Of a stretch of 15,222 bases of DNA, positions 6,965-14,786 are shown piece after piece (within the stretch, counting starts at the first letter, position 1; every line of letters starts with the position of its first letter). Position numbers and translations under genes: made by a program. The stretch is taken from the NCBI GenBank assembly GCA_900554935.1, contig USJF01000014.1, positions 1-15,222 on the forward strand, given 5' to 3'. Under the pieces are notes generated by a model. That model was not told the origin of the DNA and did not search any database. It saw only the letters and a list, made by a program, of their open reading frames with translations. This DNA comes from an uncultured Porphyromonas sp. Lineage in GTDB: Bacteria > Bacteroidota > Bacteroidia > Bacteroidales > Porphyromonadaceae.

Positions 6965-6998
6965 CGGAAAGTGTAGCAGAGCTACTTATATTTCTTAA

Positions 6999-7091
6999 CT
7001 CGCAAGGGGTGCTAAAGGCAAATTGCTTTGGCTGAGAAGAGACCCTCCAACCTGTACGGATAATGCCGGCGTAGGGATGCAAATAGGCGAG
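6999..7091 (+). ncRNA. TPP riboswitch (THI element)
   Basis: The conserved THI-box blocks occur in order: AGGGGTGC at 7005-7012, TTGGCTGAGA around 7028-7037, GACCCTCCAACCTG at 7041-7054, and GGATAATGCC...GCGTAGGGA at 7058-7077. A closing P1 helix can be drawn between CTCGC (6999-7003) and GCGAG (7087-7091). Between the aptamer and the start codon lie about 120 nt of expression platform. TPP binding is expected to lower expression of the downstream receptor, as for most members of the class. This aptamer is the main evidence for the function of the next gene. Confidence 0.93.
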
Positions 7092-7169
7092 CGTTAGTCG
7101 ATGGACTTGCCTTTCTCTTATCTTCCGTTATCCACCTCCTCGAGAGTTAGCTAGATAAAAGTATCAGCT
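7086..7169 (+). promoter_or_regulatory. Candidate expression-platform hairpins
   Basis: GGCGAG (7086-7091) can pair with CTTGCC (7106-7111), including one G-U pair. This competes with the 3' strand of the aptamer P1 helix. Further down, AGCT-a-GATA (7149-7157) pairs with TATC-AGCT (7162-7169) around an AAAG loop, and the U-rich CATTTATTTTATC follows. Together they could form an anti-terminator and terminator pair. The terminator is weak, so control of translation is equally possible. Confidence 0.35.
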
Positions 7170-7210
7170 CGAAGCATTTATTTTATCAAATACAAATTGG
7201 ATAATAGATA

Positions 7211-9460
7211 ATGAGAAGTATGAAACAATTGAGATCTACCGTGGCAGCGCTATTGCTAGGTGCTTTGCCATTAGTTGCCTTCTCGCAAGAGAAGGTGGAG
7301 ATGAGTGGAGATCTGGAGACGGTGGTGGTACTAGGTACGCGCCCCGGTGAAAGGGTTCCTATCACCAAGCAAAAGATAGGGGTAAAGAAGCTACAGCAGC
7401 AGACCACGGCGTGGGATATTCCTTCCCTTCTGAAGGGTACTCCTTCGCTCGTCACTACTAATGAGAGTGGTGTCTTTGGTGGCTATACCTACTTTACGGT
7501 TCGTGGCGTGGATCCCACCCGTGTCAATATCACAGTCAATGGTGTGCCGGTAAATGACTCAGAGAGCCAGACGGTCTTCTGGGCCAATATGCCCGACTTT
7601 GGTTCGCGTCTGAAGGATATCGTGATTGTCCGCGGTGCTGGAGCCTCCTCTTTCGGGGCTGGTGCCTTTGGAGCGACGATGGATATGCAGAGTGCCGACC
7701 CTAGCTCAAAGGCGGGAGGAAGCCTAAGTACCCACTGGGGCTCGTACGGGCTAAACCGCAATAGAGTGGCCCTAGAGAGTGGTCAGCTATCTAGTGGCTG
7801 GAGGATTGGGGGCAACCTCTCTCATATTCGCAGCAATGGGTACGTAGATCGCTCGGGCACCGAGGGATTGGGCTACCTAGCCCAAGCGCTGTATCAAGGC
7901 AACTACTATAGCTTCCGCCTGATCCACCACCGTGGAATTCAGAAGACAGGGATTGCGTGGAATGGTTTGGAACCTAAGCATGAGAAGGCCTTTGGCCGTC
8001 GCTTCAATTCGGCAGGGTGGATGAATGTCAAGGAGAAAGATGCCAGCAAGCATCAGTTTTACAATAACAACGACAACTACGACCAACAGCATACCTACGC
8101 TATCTTCCGCCACTACCCTTTGCCCAACCTTAAGTACGACATCACCCTTCACTACACTCGTGGCAAAGGCTTTACCCACGAGTACCGCACCGGGCGGAAG
8201 CTAAGAGAGTATGGGCTATTACCCGCTTCGGACAAATCCAAGGGAACGCTCATCAGAGAGAAGTACCTCGACAATCACTTCTTTGGTGGGATATTCAATA
8301 TCGGTTACTCTCTGGATCACCTCCGCCTTTCAGGAGGTTTGGCTGCCAATCGCTACATTGGCGACCACTATGGACTAATCCCTTACGTAGAGGATAAGTC
8401 GATTGAGTACACGCCTAATCAGGAGTATTATCGCAATCACTCCACCCGTACCGATGCCTCCATTTACCTAAAGGGGGAGCTGGACCTCTCCTATGAGGTA
8501 ATGCTCTATGCCGATGTGATGTATCGCCACGTCTATGCCGTGATGAATGGCACTACCGATAAGTGGAGCAAACATGATAAAAAGTTGGATCAGCTCAACT
8601 ACCACTTACCTTACAACTTCTTTCTCCCAAAGGTGGGCATTCAGTATCGCCCCAATTATCGGACTTCTCTCTACCTCTCGCTAGCGACTGCTGGCAAGGA
8701 GCCAAATCGCAAGGCCTATACCGAGAGCAAGGAGTACGATGCCGATGGCAATGAGATTATGCCCCGCCCTGAGTATATGCTAGACCTAGAGCTGGGAGGC
8801 AACTGGAATAATGGGGAGAACCTCAGCCTATTTGCCAATCTCTACGGAATGTACTACAAGGATCAATTGGTGCAAAATGGCAAAACGAGTGATGTGGGCG
8901 AGCCACTCCTTATGAATGTACCTAAGAGCTACCGTGCTGGTGCAGAGCTAGGATTTACCTGGGCCATCACCCCTCAGCTCACGCTATCGGCCAATGGAAC
9001 CCTCTCTCGCAATAGAGTGGTGGAGATGACGCTGGTAGAGGATAATTATACGACCGAGGAAAAAGAGGTGACCCGGCTCAAGGGAACTCCTCTCTCTAAG
9101 AGCCCAGAGCTACTATTCAATCACTCGCTCACTTGGTCGCCAATTGAACGCCTCTCTTTGGCACTCAGTGGCAACTACGTAGGCAAGCAATATCTCGATA
9201 ACTCGGGCTTTGAGAACCGCTCTATCCCACACTACTATACAGGTCAATTCATGGCCAACTATCTGCAGCCATTCAGCAATGGGCAGACCCTAGCGCTTCA
9301 GCTACAGGTGCTCAACCTCTACAATAGCAGCTACGTGACCAATGGCTTTGGCGGGAGCTATGTAGAAGTAGTGGATGGGAAAGTGGAGCATAAGGCATGG
9401 GCTTCTTACTTCCCTGCCGCACCACTTCACTTCGTAGTAGGTGCTACCCTCACCTTCTAA
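7211..9460 (+). CDS. TonB-dependent outer-membrane receptor, probable thiamin transporter
   Basis: This is a 749-residue outer-membrane beta-barrel receptor energised by TonB. A signal peptide covers about residues 1-25 (KQLRSTVAALLLGALPLVAFS). It is followed by a TonB-box-like ETVVVLG near 36-42 and a plug domain with YFTVRGVDPTRVNITVNGVPVND and VRGAGASSFGAGAFGATMDM. The rest is a barrel of about 580 residues ending in ATLTF, with the terminal Phe that barrel assembly favours. It lacks the N-terminal carboxypeptidase-regulatory-like domain common in SusC proteins, and no SusD gene is nearby, so it is not a polysaccharide-utilisation pair. The TPP riboswitch just upstream indicates that the ligand is thiamin or a precursor. 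Riboswitch-controlled TonB receptors for thiamin are known in Bacteroidota. A start at ATG 7220 (MKQLRS) is nearly as likely. Confidence 0.92.
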   Translation: MRSMKQLRSTVAALLLGALPLVAFSQEKVEMSGDLETVVVLGTRPGERVPITKQKIGVKKLQQQTTAWDIPSLLKGTPSLVTTNESGVFGGYTYFTVRGVDPTRVNITVNGVPVNDSESQTVFWANMPDFGSRLKDIVIVRGAGASSFGAGAFGATMDMQSADPSSKAGGSLSTHWGSYGLNRNRVALESGQLSSGWRIGGNLSHIRSNGYVDRSGTEGLGYLAQALYQGNYYSFRLIHHRGIQKTGIAWNGLEPKHEKAFGRRFNSAGWMNVKEKDASKHQFYNNNDNYDQQHTYAIFRHYPLPNLKYDITLHYTRGKGFTHEYRTGRKLREYGLLPASDKSKGTLIREKYLDNHFFGGIFNIGYSLDHLRLSGGLAANRYIGDHYGLIPYVEDKSIEYTPNQEYYRNHSTRTDASIYLKGELDLSYEVMLYADVMYRHVYAVMNGTTDKWSKHDKKLDQLNYHLPYNFFLPKVGIQYRPNYRTSLYLSLATAGKEPNRKAYTESKEYDADGNEIMPRPEYMLDLELGGNWNNGENLSLFANLYGMYYKDQLVQNGKTSDVGEPLLMNVPKSYRAGAELGFTWAITPQLTLSANGTLSRNRVVEMTLVEDNYTTEEKEVTRLKGTPLSKSPELLFNHSLTWSPIERLSLALSGNYVGKQYLDNSGFENRSIPHYYTGQFMANYLQPFSNGQTLALQLQVLNLYNSSYVTNGFGGSYVEVVDGKVEHKAWASYFPAAPLHFVVGATLTF

Positions 9461-9481
9461 GCTACGATCCCTAATACATAT

Positions 9482-9507
9482 AAAGGACCTCCTCACGGGG
9501 GTCCTTT
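9482..9507 (+). terminator. Strong intrinsic terminator after the receptor gene
   Basis: AAAGGACCTCC (9482-9492) pairs with GGGGGTCCTTT (9497-9507) over 11 bp, including one G-T, around a TCAC loop. It starts 21 nt after the receptor stop, and T/A-rich sequence follows. The stem begins with AAA, so it could also work on the other strand. Confidence 0.85.
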
Positions 9508-9530
9508 AATTATTTGTGCCACGTCACTTG

Positions 9531-9557
9531 AAGGAAGACCTCAGCAGAAGCTTCCTT
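9531..9557 (+). terminator. Possible secondary hairpin, AAGGAAG/CTTCCTT
   Basis: AAGGAAG (9531-9537) and CTTCCTT (9551-9557) form a 7-bp stem with a 13-nt loop, followed by the pyrimidine run TTCTCTT. It may be a backup terminator for the receptor transcript. Confidence 0.35.
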
Positions 9558-9597
9558 TTCTCTTATCCTATATACTGGAGAATAGGTAGGAAATTGG

Positions 9598-9605
9598 TAA
9601 GTTTG
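9598..9605 (+). promoter_or_regulatory. Candidate -7 box of the MFS/GH130 operon
   Basis: TAAGTTTG matches the TAnnTTTG consensus and lies 35 nt before the MFS start. At the right distance upstream there is only ACTG instead of TTTG, so the -33 box is weak. The position after a strong terminator and before a new operon supports the call. Confidence 0.5.
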
Positions 9606-9640
9606 TACTCTAATAGCAATATTCATAACCAACATATTGG

Positions 9641-10918
9641 ATGAGTCAGACGAAAAGTCCTGCGGTGTGGGTGCCGACGGTTTACTTTGCGATGGGACTT
9701 CCGATGGTTCTGCTATCGGATGTATCGCTCTTAATGTTTAAGGACCTCGGCATCTCCGACGGTCAGATCACTTTCTGGGCTTCGCTCCTTACCTTGCCTT
9801 GGAGCTTGAAACCCCTTTTCAGTCCGGTGATGGAGATATTTGGCACCAAGAAGCAATATGTGGTGCTTACGGAGCTGGTCTCGGCAGTGGTGCTGGGGCT
9901 GATCTTTGCGGGACTAGGGATTAAGGACTTTTTTCCCGTGACCATTGCTTTGATGGCGCTTATGGCGATCAGTGGGTCGATGCACGATATTGCGGGTGAC
10001 GGCACCTATATGCAACACCTAAGTCAGAAGCAACAGAGCCAATACATTGGTTGGCAGGGTGCAGCCTACAACATTGCCAAGATCTTTGCCCGTGGCGCCT
10101 TGGTTTACCTCGTTGGTAGCCTCTCCAAGGGCTATGGAGTACTATGGGCGTGGCGAGCTGTCTTTGTACTGGCTGGGGTGATCATGCTACTCGTGGCTAT
10201 TTATCACTTAGTGCTATTGCCTGGGCAGATGAGGGAGCCTAAGGAGGAGCAGGAGCCCCGGTCACTCTCCGATGCGATGAAGAGTTTTGTGGAGATCTTT
10301 ATCAGTTTCTTTGGGAAGAGATATATCTGGTTTTACCTACTCTTTATCCTCCTCTACCGTCTTACGGAGGGGTTTGCGATAAAGATTGCACCGCTCTTCC
10401 TCAAAGCTGAGGTAGCGGAAGGTGGTATCGGCCTTACCAATGAGCAGTTTGGAGTCATCTACGGCACGGCTGGCACGGTAGCCTTTATCATAGGCAGCAT
10501 ACTGAGTGGCTACTTCATCAGTCACTACGGACTTCGGAGGGTACTCTTTTTGGTAGCTTTGATATTCAATGTCCCCTTTGTGGTCTACTTCCTGCTCGCT
10601 TACTTCCAACCTGAGAGCCTCGGCTGGGTCGCTGGGGGGATCACGCTAGAGTACTTCGGATATGGCTTCGGCTTTGTGGGGCTCAACCTCTTTATGATGC
10701 AGCAGGTGGCACCTGGACCACACCAGATGGCTCACTATGCGATAGGCACTAGTCTGATGAATCTGAGTGTGATGCTCCCGGGTATGGTGAGTGGCTTTAT
10801 CAGTGACCAAGTGGGATATGAGCTATTTTTCCTTATCGCTCTAGTGGTAGCTATTCCGGGGCTCATTTGTGCCTACAAGGTGCCCTTTACCTACGATGAG
10901 GAGGGCAATAAAATATAA
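9641..10918 (+). CDS. MFS transporter, AmpG-like
   Basis: This is a 425-residue inner-membrane carrier of the major facilitator superfamily, with about twelve hydrophobic segments. The start (YFAMGLPMVLLSDVSLLMFK, then LPWSLKPLFSPVME) resembles AmpG-like permeases, which import peptidoglycan muropeptides or other amino-sugar compounds. HDIAGDGTYMQHLS and GWQGAAYNIAKIFARG in the first half are also in keeping with that group. The GH130 phosphorylase gene follows after 29 nt and was probably transcribed with it. The carrier may therefore bring in the mannosyl disaccharide that the phosphorylase splits. True AmpG function (cell-wall recycling) is the alternative. The ATG at 9641 lies just before the charged N-terminus and has no obvious Shine-Dalgarno site. 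Confidence 0.85.
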   Translation: MSQTKSPAVWVPTVYFAMGLPMVLLSDVSLLMFKDLGISDGQITFWASLLTLPWSLKPLFSPVMEIFGTKKQYVVLTELVSAVVLGLIFAGLGIKDFFPVTIALMALMAISGSMHDIAGDGTYMQHLSQKQQSQYIGWQGAAYNIAKIFARGALVYLVGSLSKGYGVLWAWRAVFVLAGVIMLLVAIYHLVLLPGQMREPKEEQEPRSLSDAMKSFVEIFISFFGKRYIWFYLLFILLYRLTEGFAIKIAPLFLKAEVAEGGIGLTNEQFGVIYGTAGTVAFIIGSILSGYFISHYGLRRVLFLVALIFNVPFVVYFLLAYFQPESLGWVAGGITLEYFGYGFGFVGLNLFMMQQVAPGPHQMAHYAIGTSLMNLSVMLPGMVSGFISDQVGYELFFLIALVVAIPGLICAYKVPFTYDEEGNKI

Positions 10919-10947
10919 GTACACTTTTAATGAATCAATAAAAATAT

Positions 10948-11943
10948 ATGGGTATAAAGATTGAAGGGCAAGCAATGCCCAATATGCCGTGGGAGGAAAG
11001 ACCAAATGGATCGAAAGAGGTGCTTTGGCGCTATAGCCAAAACCCTGTGATAGGACGCTATGAGACACCCCATAGCAATAGCATATTCAATAGTGCTGTG
11101 GTGCCTTATAAGGATGGCTTTGCAGGGGTCTTTAGGGTGGATGATAAGAACCGCCGTATGCGTCTGCACGTAGGCTTTAGTAAGGATGGTATCCAATGGG
11201 ATATCCGCCCCGAGAAGATCGAATTCTCCTGCCCCGACCCTGAGATAGGCGAGTGGGTCTATGGCTACGACCCTCGTGTGGTAGAGATGGAGGGCAAGTA
11301 TTATGTCACCTGGTGCAATGGCTACCACGGTCCTACAATAGGAGTGGCGTGGACGGAAGACTTTGAGACCTTCCATCAGCTAGAGAATGCCTATCTACCT
11401 TTCAATAGGAATGGGGTGCTATTCCCTCGTAAGATCAATGGCAACTACGCAATGCTCTCTCGTCCGAGCGACAATGGGCATACCGCTTTCGGCGATATCT
11501 TCTATAGCGAATCTCCTGATATGGTCTTCTGGGGTAAGCACCGACACGTGATGGCGCCTGCACCTTTTGAGGTGAGCGCTTGGCAATGCCTAAAGGTGGG
11601 TGCCGGACCAATCCCTATCGAGACCAGTGAGGGGTGGTTACTGATTTACCACGGAGTATTGAGGAGCTGCAATGGATATGTCTATGCCTTTGGTAGCGCA
11701 CTACTGGATAAGGAGCAACCATGGAAGATGATCGCCCGCAGTGGAGAGTATCTCATCAGTCCGCTTGAGCAGTATGAGTGCATGGGCGATGTACCGAATG
11801 TCACCTTCCCTTGTGCAGCGATCCACGATGCGGAGACAGGTCGAATTGCTATCTACTACGGTTGTGCCGATAGCGTCACAGGACTCGCCTTCGGCTATAT
11901 TGATGAGATCATTCAATTCACTAAGGAGACCAACATTCTTTAA
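10948..11943 (+). CDS. GH130 beta-mannoside phosphorylase
   Basis: This 331-residue protein belongs to glycoside hydrolase family 130. These enzymes use phosphate to split beta-mannosides and release mannose 1-phosphate. The five-bladed propeller motifs are visible. GYDPRVVEM contains the likely catalytic acid Asp108. They continue with [41 protein letters not shown] and [11 protein letters not shown]. The absence of a signal peptide places it in the cytoplasm. The length, near 330, fits subfamily GH130_2, which includes the N-glycan enzyme acting on mannosyl-beta-1,4-GlcNAc, better than the longer mannosylglucose phosphorylases. The subfamily and substrate are inferences. The upstream MFS carrier and the downstream secreted fucosidase support a glycan-salvage role. 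The stop overlaps the next start as TAATG. Confidence 0.88.
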   Translation: MGIKIEGQAMPNMPWEERPNGSKEVLWRYSQNPVIGRYETPHSNSIFNSAVVPYKDGFAGVFRVDDKNRRMRLHVGFSKDGIQWDIRPEKIEFSCPDPEIGEWVYGYDPRVVEMEGKYYVTWCNGYHGPTIGVAWTEDFETFHQLENAYLPFNRNGVLFPRKINGNYAMLSRPSDNGHTAFGDIFYSESPDMVFWGKHRHVMAPAPFEVSAWQCLKVGAGPIPIETSEGWLLIYHGVLRSCNGYVYAFGSALLDKEQPWKMIARSGEYLISPLEQYECMGDVPNVTFPCAAIHDAETGRIAIYYGCADSVTGLAFGYIDEIIQFTKETNIL

Positions 11944-13226
11944 TGATACAGAACGGACTAAGTCGCAAAGACTTTGAGATTATGGCACCTGTAGGCAGCT
12001 GGGAGTCGCTCCACGCTGCACTACAAGGTGGTGCCGATGCAGTTTACTTCGGCATCGAAGGGCTCAATATGCGGGCAAGAAGTGCCAAGACCTTCGACAC
12101 CCACGACATGGAGGAGATTGTAAAGATCTGCGACGCAAAAGGGGTGAAGAGCTACCTCACAGTCAATACGATCATCTACGATGGTGATATGGCGCTACTC
12201 CACGAGATTGTAGACTCCGCCAAAGCGGCTGGTATCTCGGCCATCATTGCGAGCGATATTGCGGCGATGAGCTATGCCTTCGAGCAAGGTGTAGAGGTAC
12301 ATCTCTCCACACAGCTCAATATCACCAATGTGGAGGCACTACGCTTCTACGCTCACTTCGCCGACGTAGTAGTACTCGCTCGAGAGCTCAATCTCGACCA
12401 AGTAGATCACATCCACCAAGCGATTGTAGAGGAAGATATCCGAGGGCCAAGGGGCGAACTGGTACGGATAGAGATGTTTGCCCACGGCGCACTCTGTATG
12501 GCGGTGAGTGGCAAGTGCTACCTCAGCTTGCACGAGATGAATAGCAGTGCCAATCGTGGGGCGTGCAATCAGATCTGCCGACGCAGCTACCTAGTCAAAG
12601 ATACCACTAGCGATATGGAGCTAGAGGTGGAGAACCAATATATAATGTCCCCCAAAGACCTCAAGACCATCCACTTTATGAATAAGATGATGGACGCTGG
12701 GGTGCGTGTCTTCAAGATAGAGGGGCGCGCCAGAGGACCAGAATACGTACGGACCGTATGCGAGTGCTACAATGAGGCGATCCTAGCCCACCTCGATGGG
12801 AGCTACACCGATGAGAAGATACGGAATTGGGACGAACGCCTCGCCACTGTCTTCAATCGAGGCTTTTGGGATGGCTACTACCTAGGCCAGCGAATGGGCG
12901 AGTGGACACATAAATACGGTTCTTCCGCCACAAGAGTCAAGACGCATGTCGGTCGGGTGATCAAGTACTTCTCCAAGCTAGGCGTGGCAGAGTTGGAGCT
13001 TGAGAGTGGACTAATTAAAGAGGGCGAAGAGCTCCTCATCACAGGCCCCACCACAGGAGCTATCTTCTTCCCCGCCAACGAGATGCGAGTGGCCGATAAC
13101 ATCGCTCCAGAGATTACAGAGAAAGGCCTACGCTTTAGCGTCAAAGTACCAGAGAAGGTTCGCCCAGGCGACCGCCTATACGTTATGAGAATAGTTGAAG
13201 AGAAAAGAAAAAGCAAGTTTTTATGA
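11943..13226 (+). CDS. U32-family protein, TrhP/YegQ-like tRNA hydroxylation factor
   Basis: This 427-residue protein was long annotated as a U32 peptidase. Members such as TrhP (YegQ) and RlhA actually support prephenate-dependent RNA hydroxylation. The U32 signature is clear in EMFAHGALCMAVSGKCYLS at 177-195. Four cysteines, Cys185, Cys192, Cys208 and Cys212, have the CX6C...CX3C spacing expected for an iron-sulfur cluster. The N-terminal half (LSRKDFEIMAPVGSWESLHAALQGGADAVYFG) is the family's barrel. A C-terminal beta domain follows from about 330. The length is close to that of TrhP and much shorter than RlhA, so 5-hydroxyuridine formation in tRNA is the better guess. The start overlaps the GH130 stop by 1 nt (TAATG) and the stop overlaps the thioesterase start (ATGA). 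This suggests coupled translation without implying a shared pathway. Confidence 0.87.
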   Translation: MIQNGLSRKDFEIMAPVGSWESLHAALQGGADAVYFGIEGLNMRARSAKTFDTHDMEEIVKICDAKGVKSYLTVNTIIYDGDMALLHEIVDSAKAAGISAIIASDIAAMSYAFEQGVEVHLSTQLNITNVEALRFYAHFADVVVLARELNLDQVDHIHQAIVEEDIRGPRGELVRIEMFAHGALCMAVSGKCYLSLHEMNSSANRGACNQICRRSYLVKDTTSDMELEVENQYIMSPKDLKTIHFMNKMMDAGVRVFKIEGRARGPEYVRTVCECYNEAILAHLDGSYTDEKIRNWDERLATVFNRGFWDGYYLGQRMGEWTHKYGSSATRVKTHVGRVIKYFSKLGVAELELESGLIKEGEELLITGPTTGAIFFPANEMRVADNIAPEITEKGLRFSVKVPEKVRPGDRLYVMRIVEEKRKSKFL

Positions 13227-13645
13227 GCCAACAATTACCAGATAAAAAATACCTCTACCTCCTTGAGATGAAGGTGAGAGACTACGAGTGCGACCTCCAA
13301 GGGGTGGTCAACAATGCCAATTACCAGCACTATATGGAGCATGCCAGGCACGAGTTCCTAGAGAGCCTCGGCGATAACTTCGGACGGATGCACGACCTCG
13401 GCTACGACGCCTTTGTGGCGAGAGTAGAGATCGACTACAAGGTCTCCCTCAAGAGCGGTGACCGCTTTTGGGTAGGTCTCAACGTACACCGCGAAGGAGT
13501 ACGCCTCGTCTTCGAGCAAGATGTCATTCGCCTTTCGGATAAAAAGATAGCCGCCCAGGGCAAAATCTCCGCCGTGCTAGTCCAGGACGGCAAATTGACA
13601 CGTGGTGAATACTTCGACCAACTTCTAGCCAATATCCAGCCTTAA
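13223..13645 (+). CDS. Hot-dog acyl-CoA thioesterase, YbgC/4HBT type
   Basis: This is a 140-residue single hot-dog-fold protein of the 4-hydroxybenzoyl-CoA thioesterase group, which hydrolyses acyl-CoA or acyl-ACP thioesters. The N-terminal motif VRDYECDLQGVVNNANYQHY, followed by MEHARHEFL, matches the YbgC pattern. Asp24 is at the catalytic position (YbgC Asp18), and the NANY segment precedes the long central helix. The strands VARVEIDYKVSLKSGDRFWV and RLVFEQDVIRL complete the fold. Length and motifs are normal. The acyl chain specificity cannot be read. The ATG overlaps the preceding stop as ATGA, and the next gene follows without a gap. Confidence 0.9.
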   Translation: MSQQLPDKKYLYLLEMKVRDYECDLQGVVNNANYQHYMEHARHEFLESLGDNFGRMHDLGYDAFVARVEIDYKVSLKSGDRFWVGLNVHREGVRLVFEQDVIRLSDKKIAAQGKISAVLVQDGKLTRGEYFDQLLANIQP

Positions 13646-14782
13646 ATGGAAAGCCCCCTACAATGCTCCCCCGAGCAGTTAGCACTGCTACAGCTCAGCC
13701 TTACCGAGGGGATAGGACCCGTCACCGCCAAAGCCCTCATAGAGGAATTGGGCTCAGCCCTAGCGGTGATATCAGCCACCCCCACAGAGCTAATGAAGCA
13801 CCCCAATATCCGACCCAAGCTAGCACAGTTGCTACTCTCGGGCAATGGGGTAGAGCTGGCAAAGAGAGAGCTAGAGACGCTAGAAGAGCTACAACAGCGT
13901 GGGCACCCACTACAGCTCTACTTCCTTGGCGACGACACCTACCCACCCTACCTAGCACAGTGCTTCGATGCCCCATTAGTGCTTTACGTCAAAGGCACCA
14001 TCCCCACAGCCCCCATGATCAGCTTCGTCGGCACCCGTAAGAATACCCACTACTCCATCGATGTACTCGAGTACCTTATGGAAGGGATAGCCACACTTCG
14101 CCCCGATATCACCATTGTAAGTGGTCTCGCCTACGGGGTAGATAAGTTGTCGCACCAAGCCGCCCTCAAGTATGGCCTCAAGAGCATCGGCGTAGTAGCC
14201 CATGGGCACTACACCCTCTACCCCAGCTCACACCGCAATCTAGCAGAGCAGATGATCGCCACAGGTGGTGGCATCGTCACCGAATACTCATACCACACAC
14301 GGGCATTGCCCCAGCGCTTTGTCCAGCGCAATCGGATCGTCGCCGGCCTTTCCCTCGGCACCATAGTCGTAGAGAGTGCCGAGCGAGGAGGCTCACTCAT
14401 CACCGCCAATATCGCCTTCGACTACGGCCACTCCGTATTTGCCACCCCCGGTCGCATCTTCGACCCCGCCTCCAAAGGGTGCAACAAACTGATAGCCCAC
14501 CAAAAAGCCAGCATCATCACCACACCCGATAAGCTCCTCGACGAGCTCCAGCTCCTCCCCACACTCACCCCCAAAAGACTTCCCTTTGAGGAGGAGGAGG
14601 AGCAAGAGGTGACCAACCCAATCCTCATAGCCCTACGCACCTCAGATCACCTCACCCTCGAAGACCTTGCACTCCAGATAGGAGAGGATGTCCCCACCAT
14701 CTCCGGCATGCTCTTTGAGCTAGAATTAAATGGGCAGATCCACTCACTCCCCGGGGGCAGATACTGCATCAAAAACCATTGA
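13646..14782 (+). CDS. dprA: DNA-processing protein DprA (Smf)
   Basis: DprA binds incoming single-stranded DNA during natural transformation and loads RecA onto it in the cytoplasm. The 378 residues show the usual three-part layout. A helical N-terminal SAM/HhH-like domain comes first (LTEGIGPVTAKALIEELG). The extended Rossmann core follows, with FVGTRK at 127-132, SGLAYGVDKLSHQAALKYG from 159, FVQRNRIVAGLS at 225-236, RGGSLITA at 247-254 and GRIFDPASKGCNKLI at 269-283. A C-terminal winged-helix domain runs from about 320, after an acidic linker EEEEEQE. The ATG directly follows the thioesterase stop (TAAATG), so the two are co-transcribed. The coding strand is markedly C-rich. An intact dprA suggests that the host may be naturally competent, as known for some Porphyromonas. 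Confidence 0.95.
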   Translation: MESPLQCSPEQLALLQLSLTEGIGPVTAKALIEELGSALAVISATPTELMKHPNIRPKLAQLLLSGNGVELAKRELETLEELQQRGHPLQLYFLGDDTYPPYLAQCFDAPLVLYVKGTIPTAPMISFVGTRKNTHYSIDVLEYLMEGIATLRPDITIVSGLAYGVDKLSHQAALKYGLKSIGVVAHGHYTLYPSSHRNLAEQMIATGGGIVTEYSYHTRALPQRFVQRNRIVAGLSLGTIVVESAERGGSLITANIAFDYGHSVFATPGRIFDPASKGCNKLIAHQKASIITTPDKLLDELQLLPTLTPKRLPFEEEEEQEVTNPILIALRTSDHLTLEDLALQIGEDVPTISGMLFELELNGQIHSLPGGRYCIKNH

Positions 14783-14786
14783 GACT

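Noticed and set aside
6843..7082. 79-codon minus-strand open frame
   Set aside because: It lies antisense across the TPP aptamer and both promoters, whose conserved motifs account for the sequence.
7211..9460. SusC-type polysaccharide receptor
   Set aside because: There is no N-terminal regulatory-like domain, no SusD partner follows, and a TPP riboswitch precedes it.
11943..13226. Collagenase-like protease function for the U32 protein
   Set aside because: The cysteine pattern and length fit the TrhP-type RNA hydroxylation group; the peptidase label is largely historical for this branch.
13663..14040. 125-codon plus-strand frame overlapping the start of dprA
   Set aside because: It lies in another frame inside conserved DprA motifs and has a low-complexity Pro/Arg/His-rich translation typical of a shadow frame.
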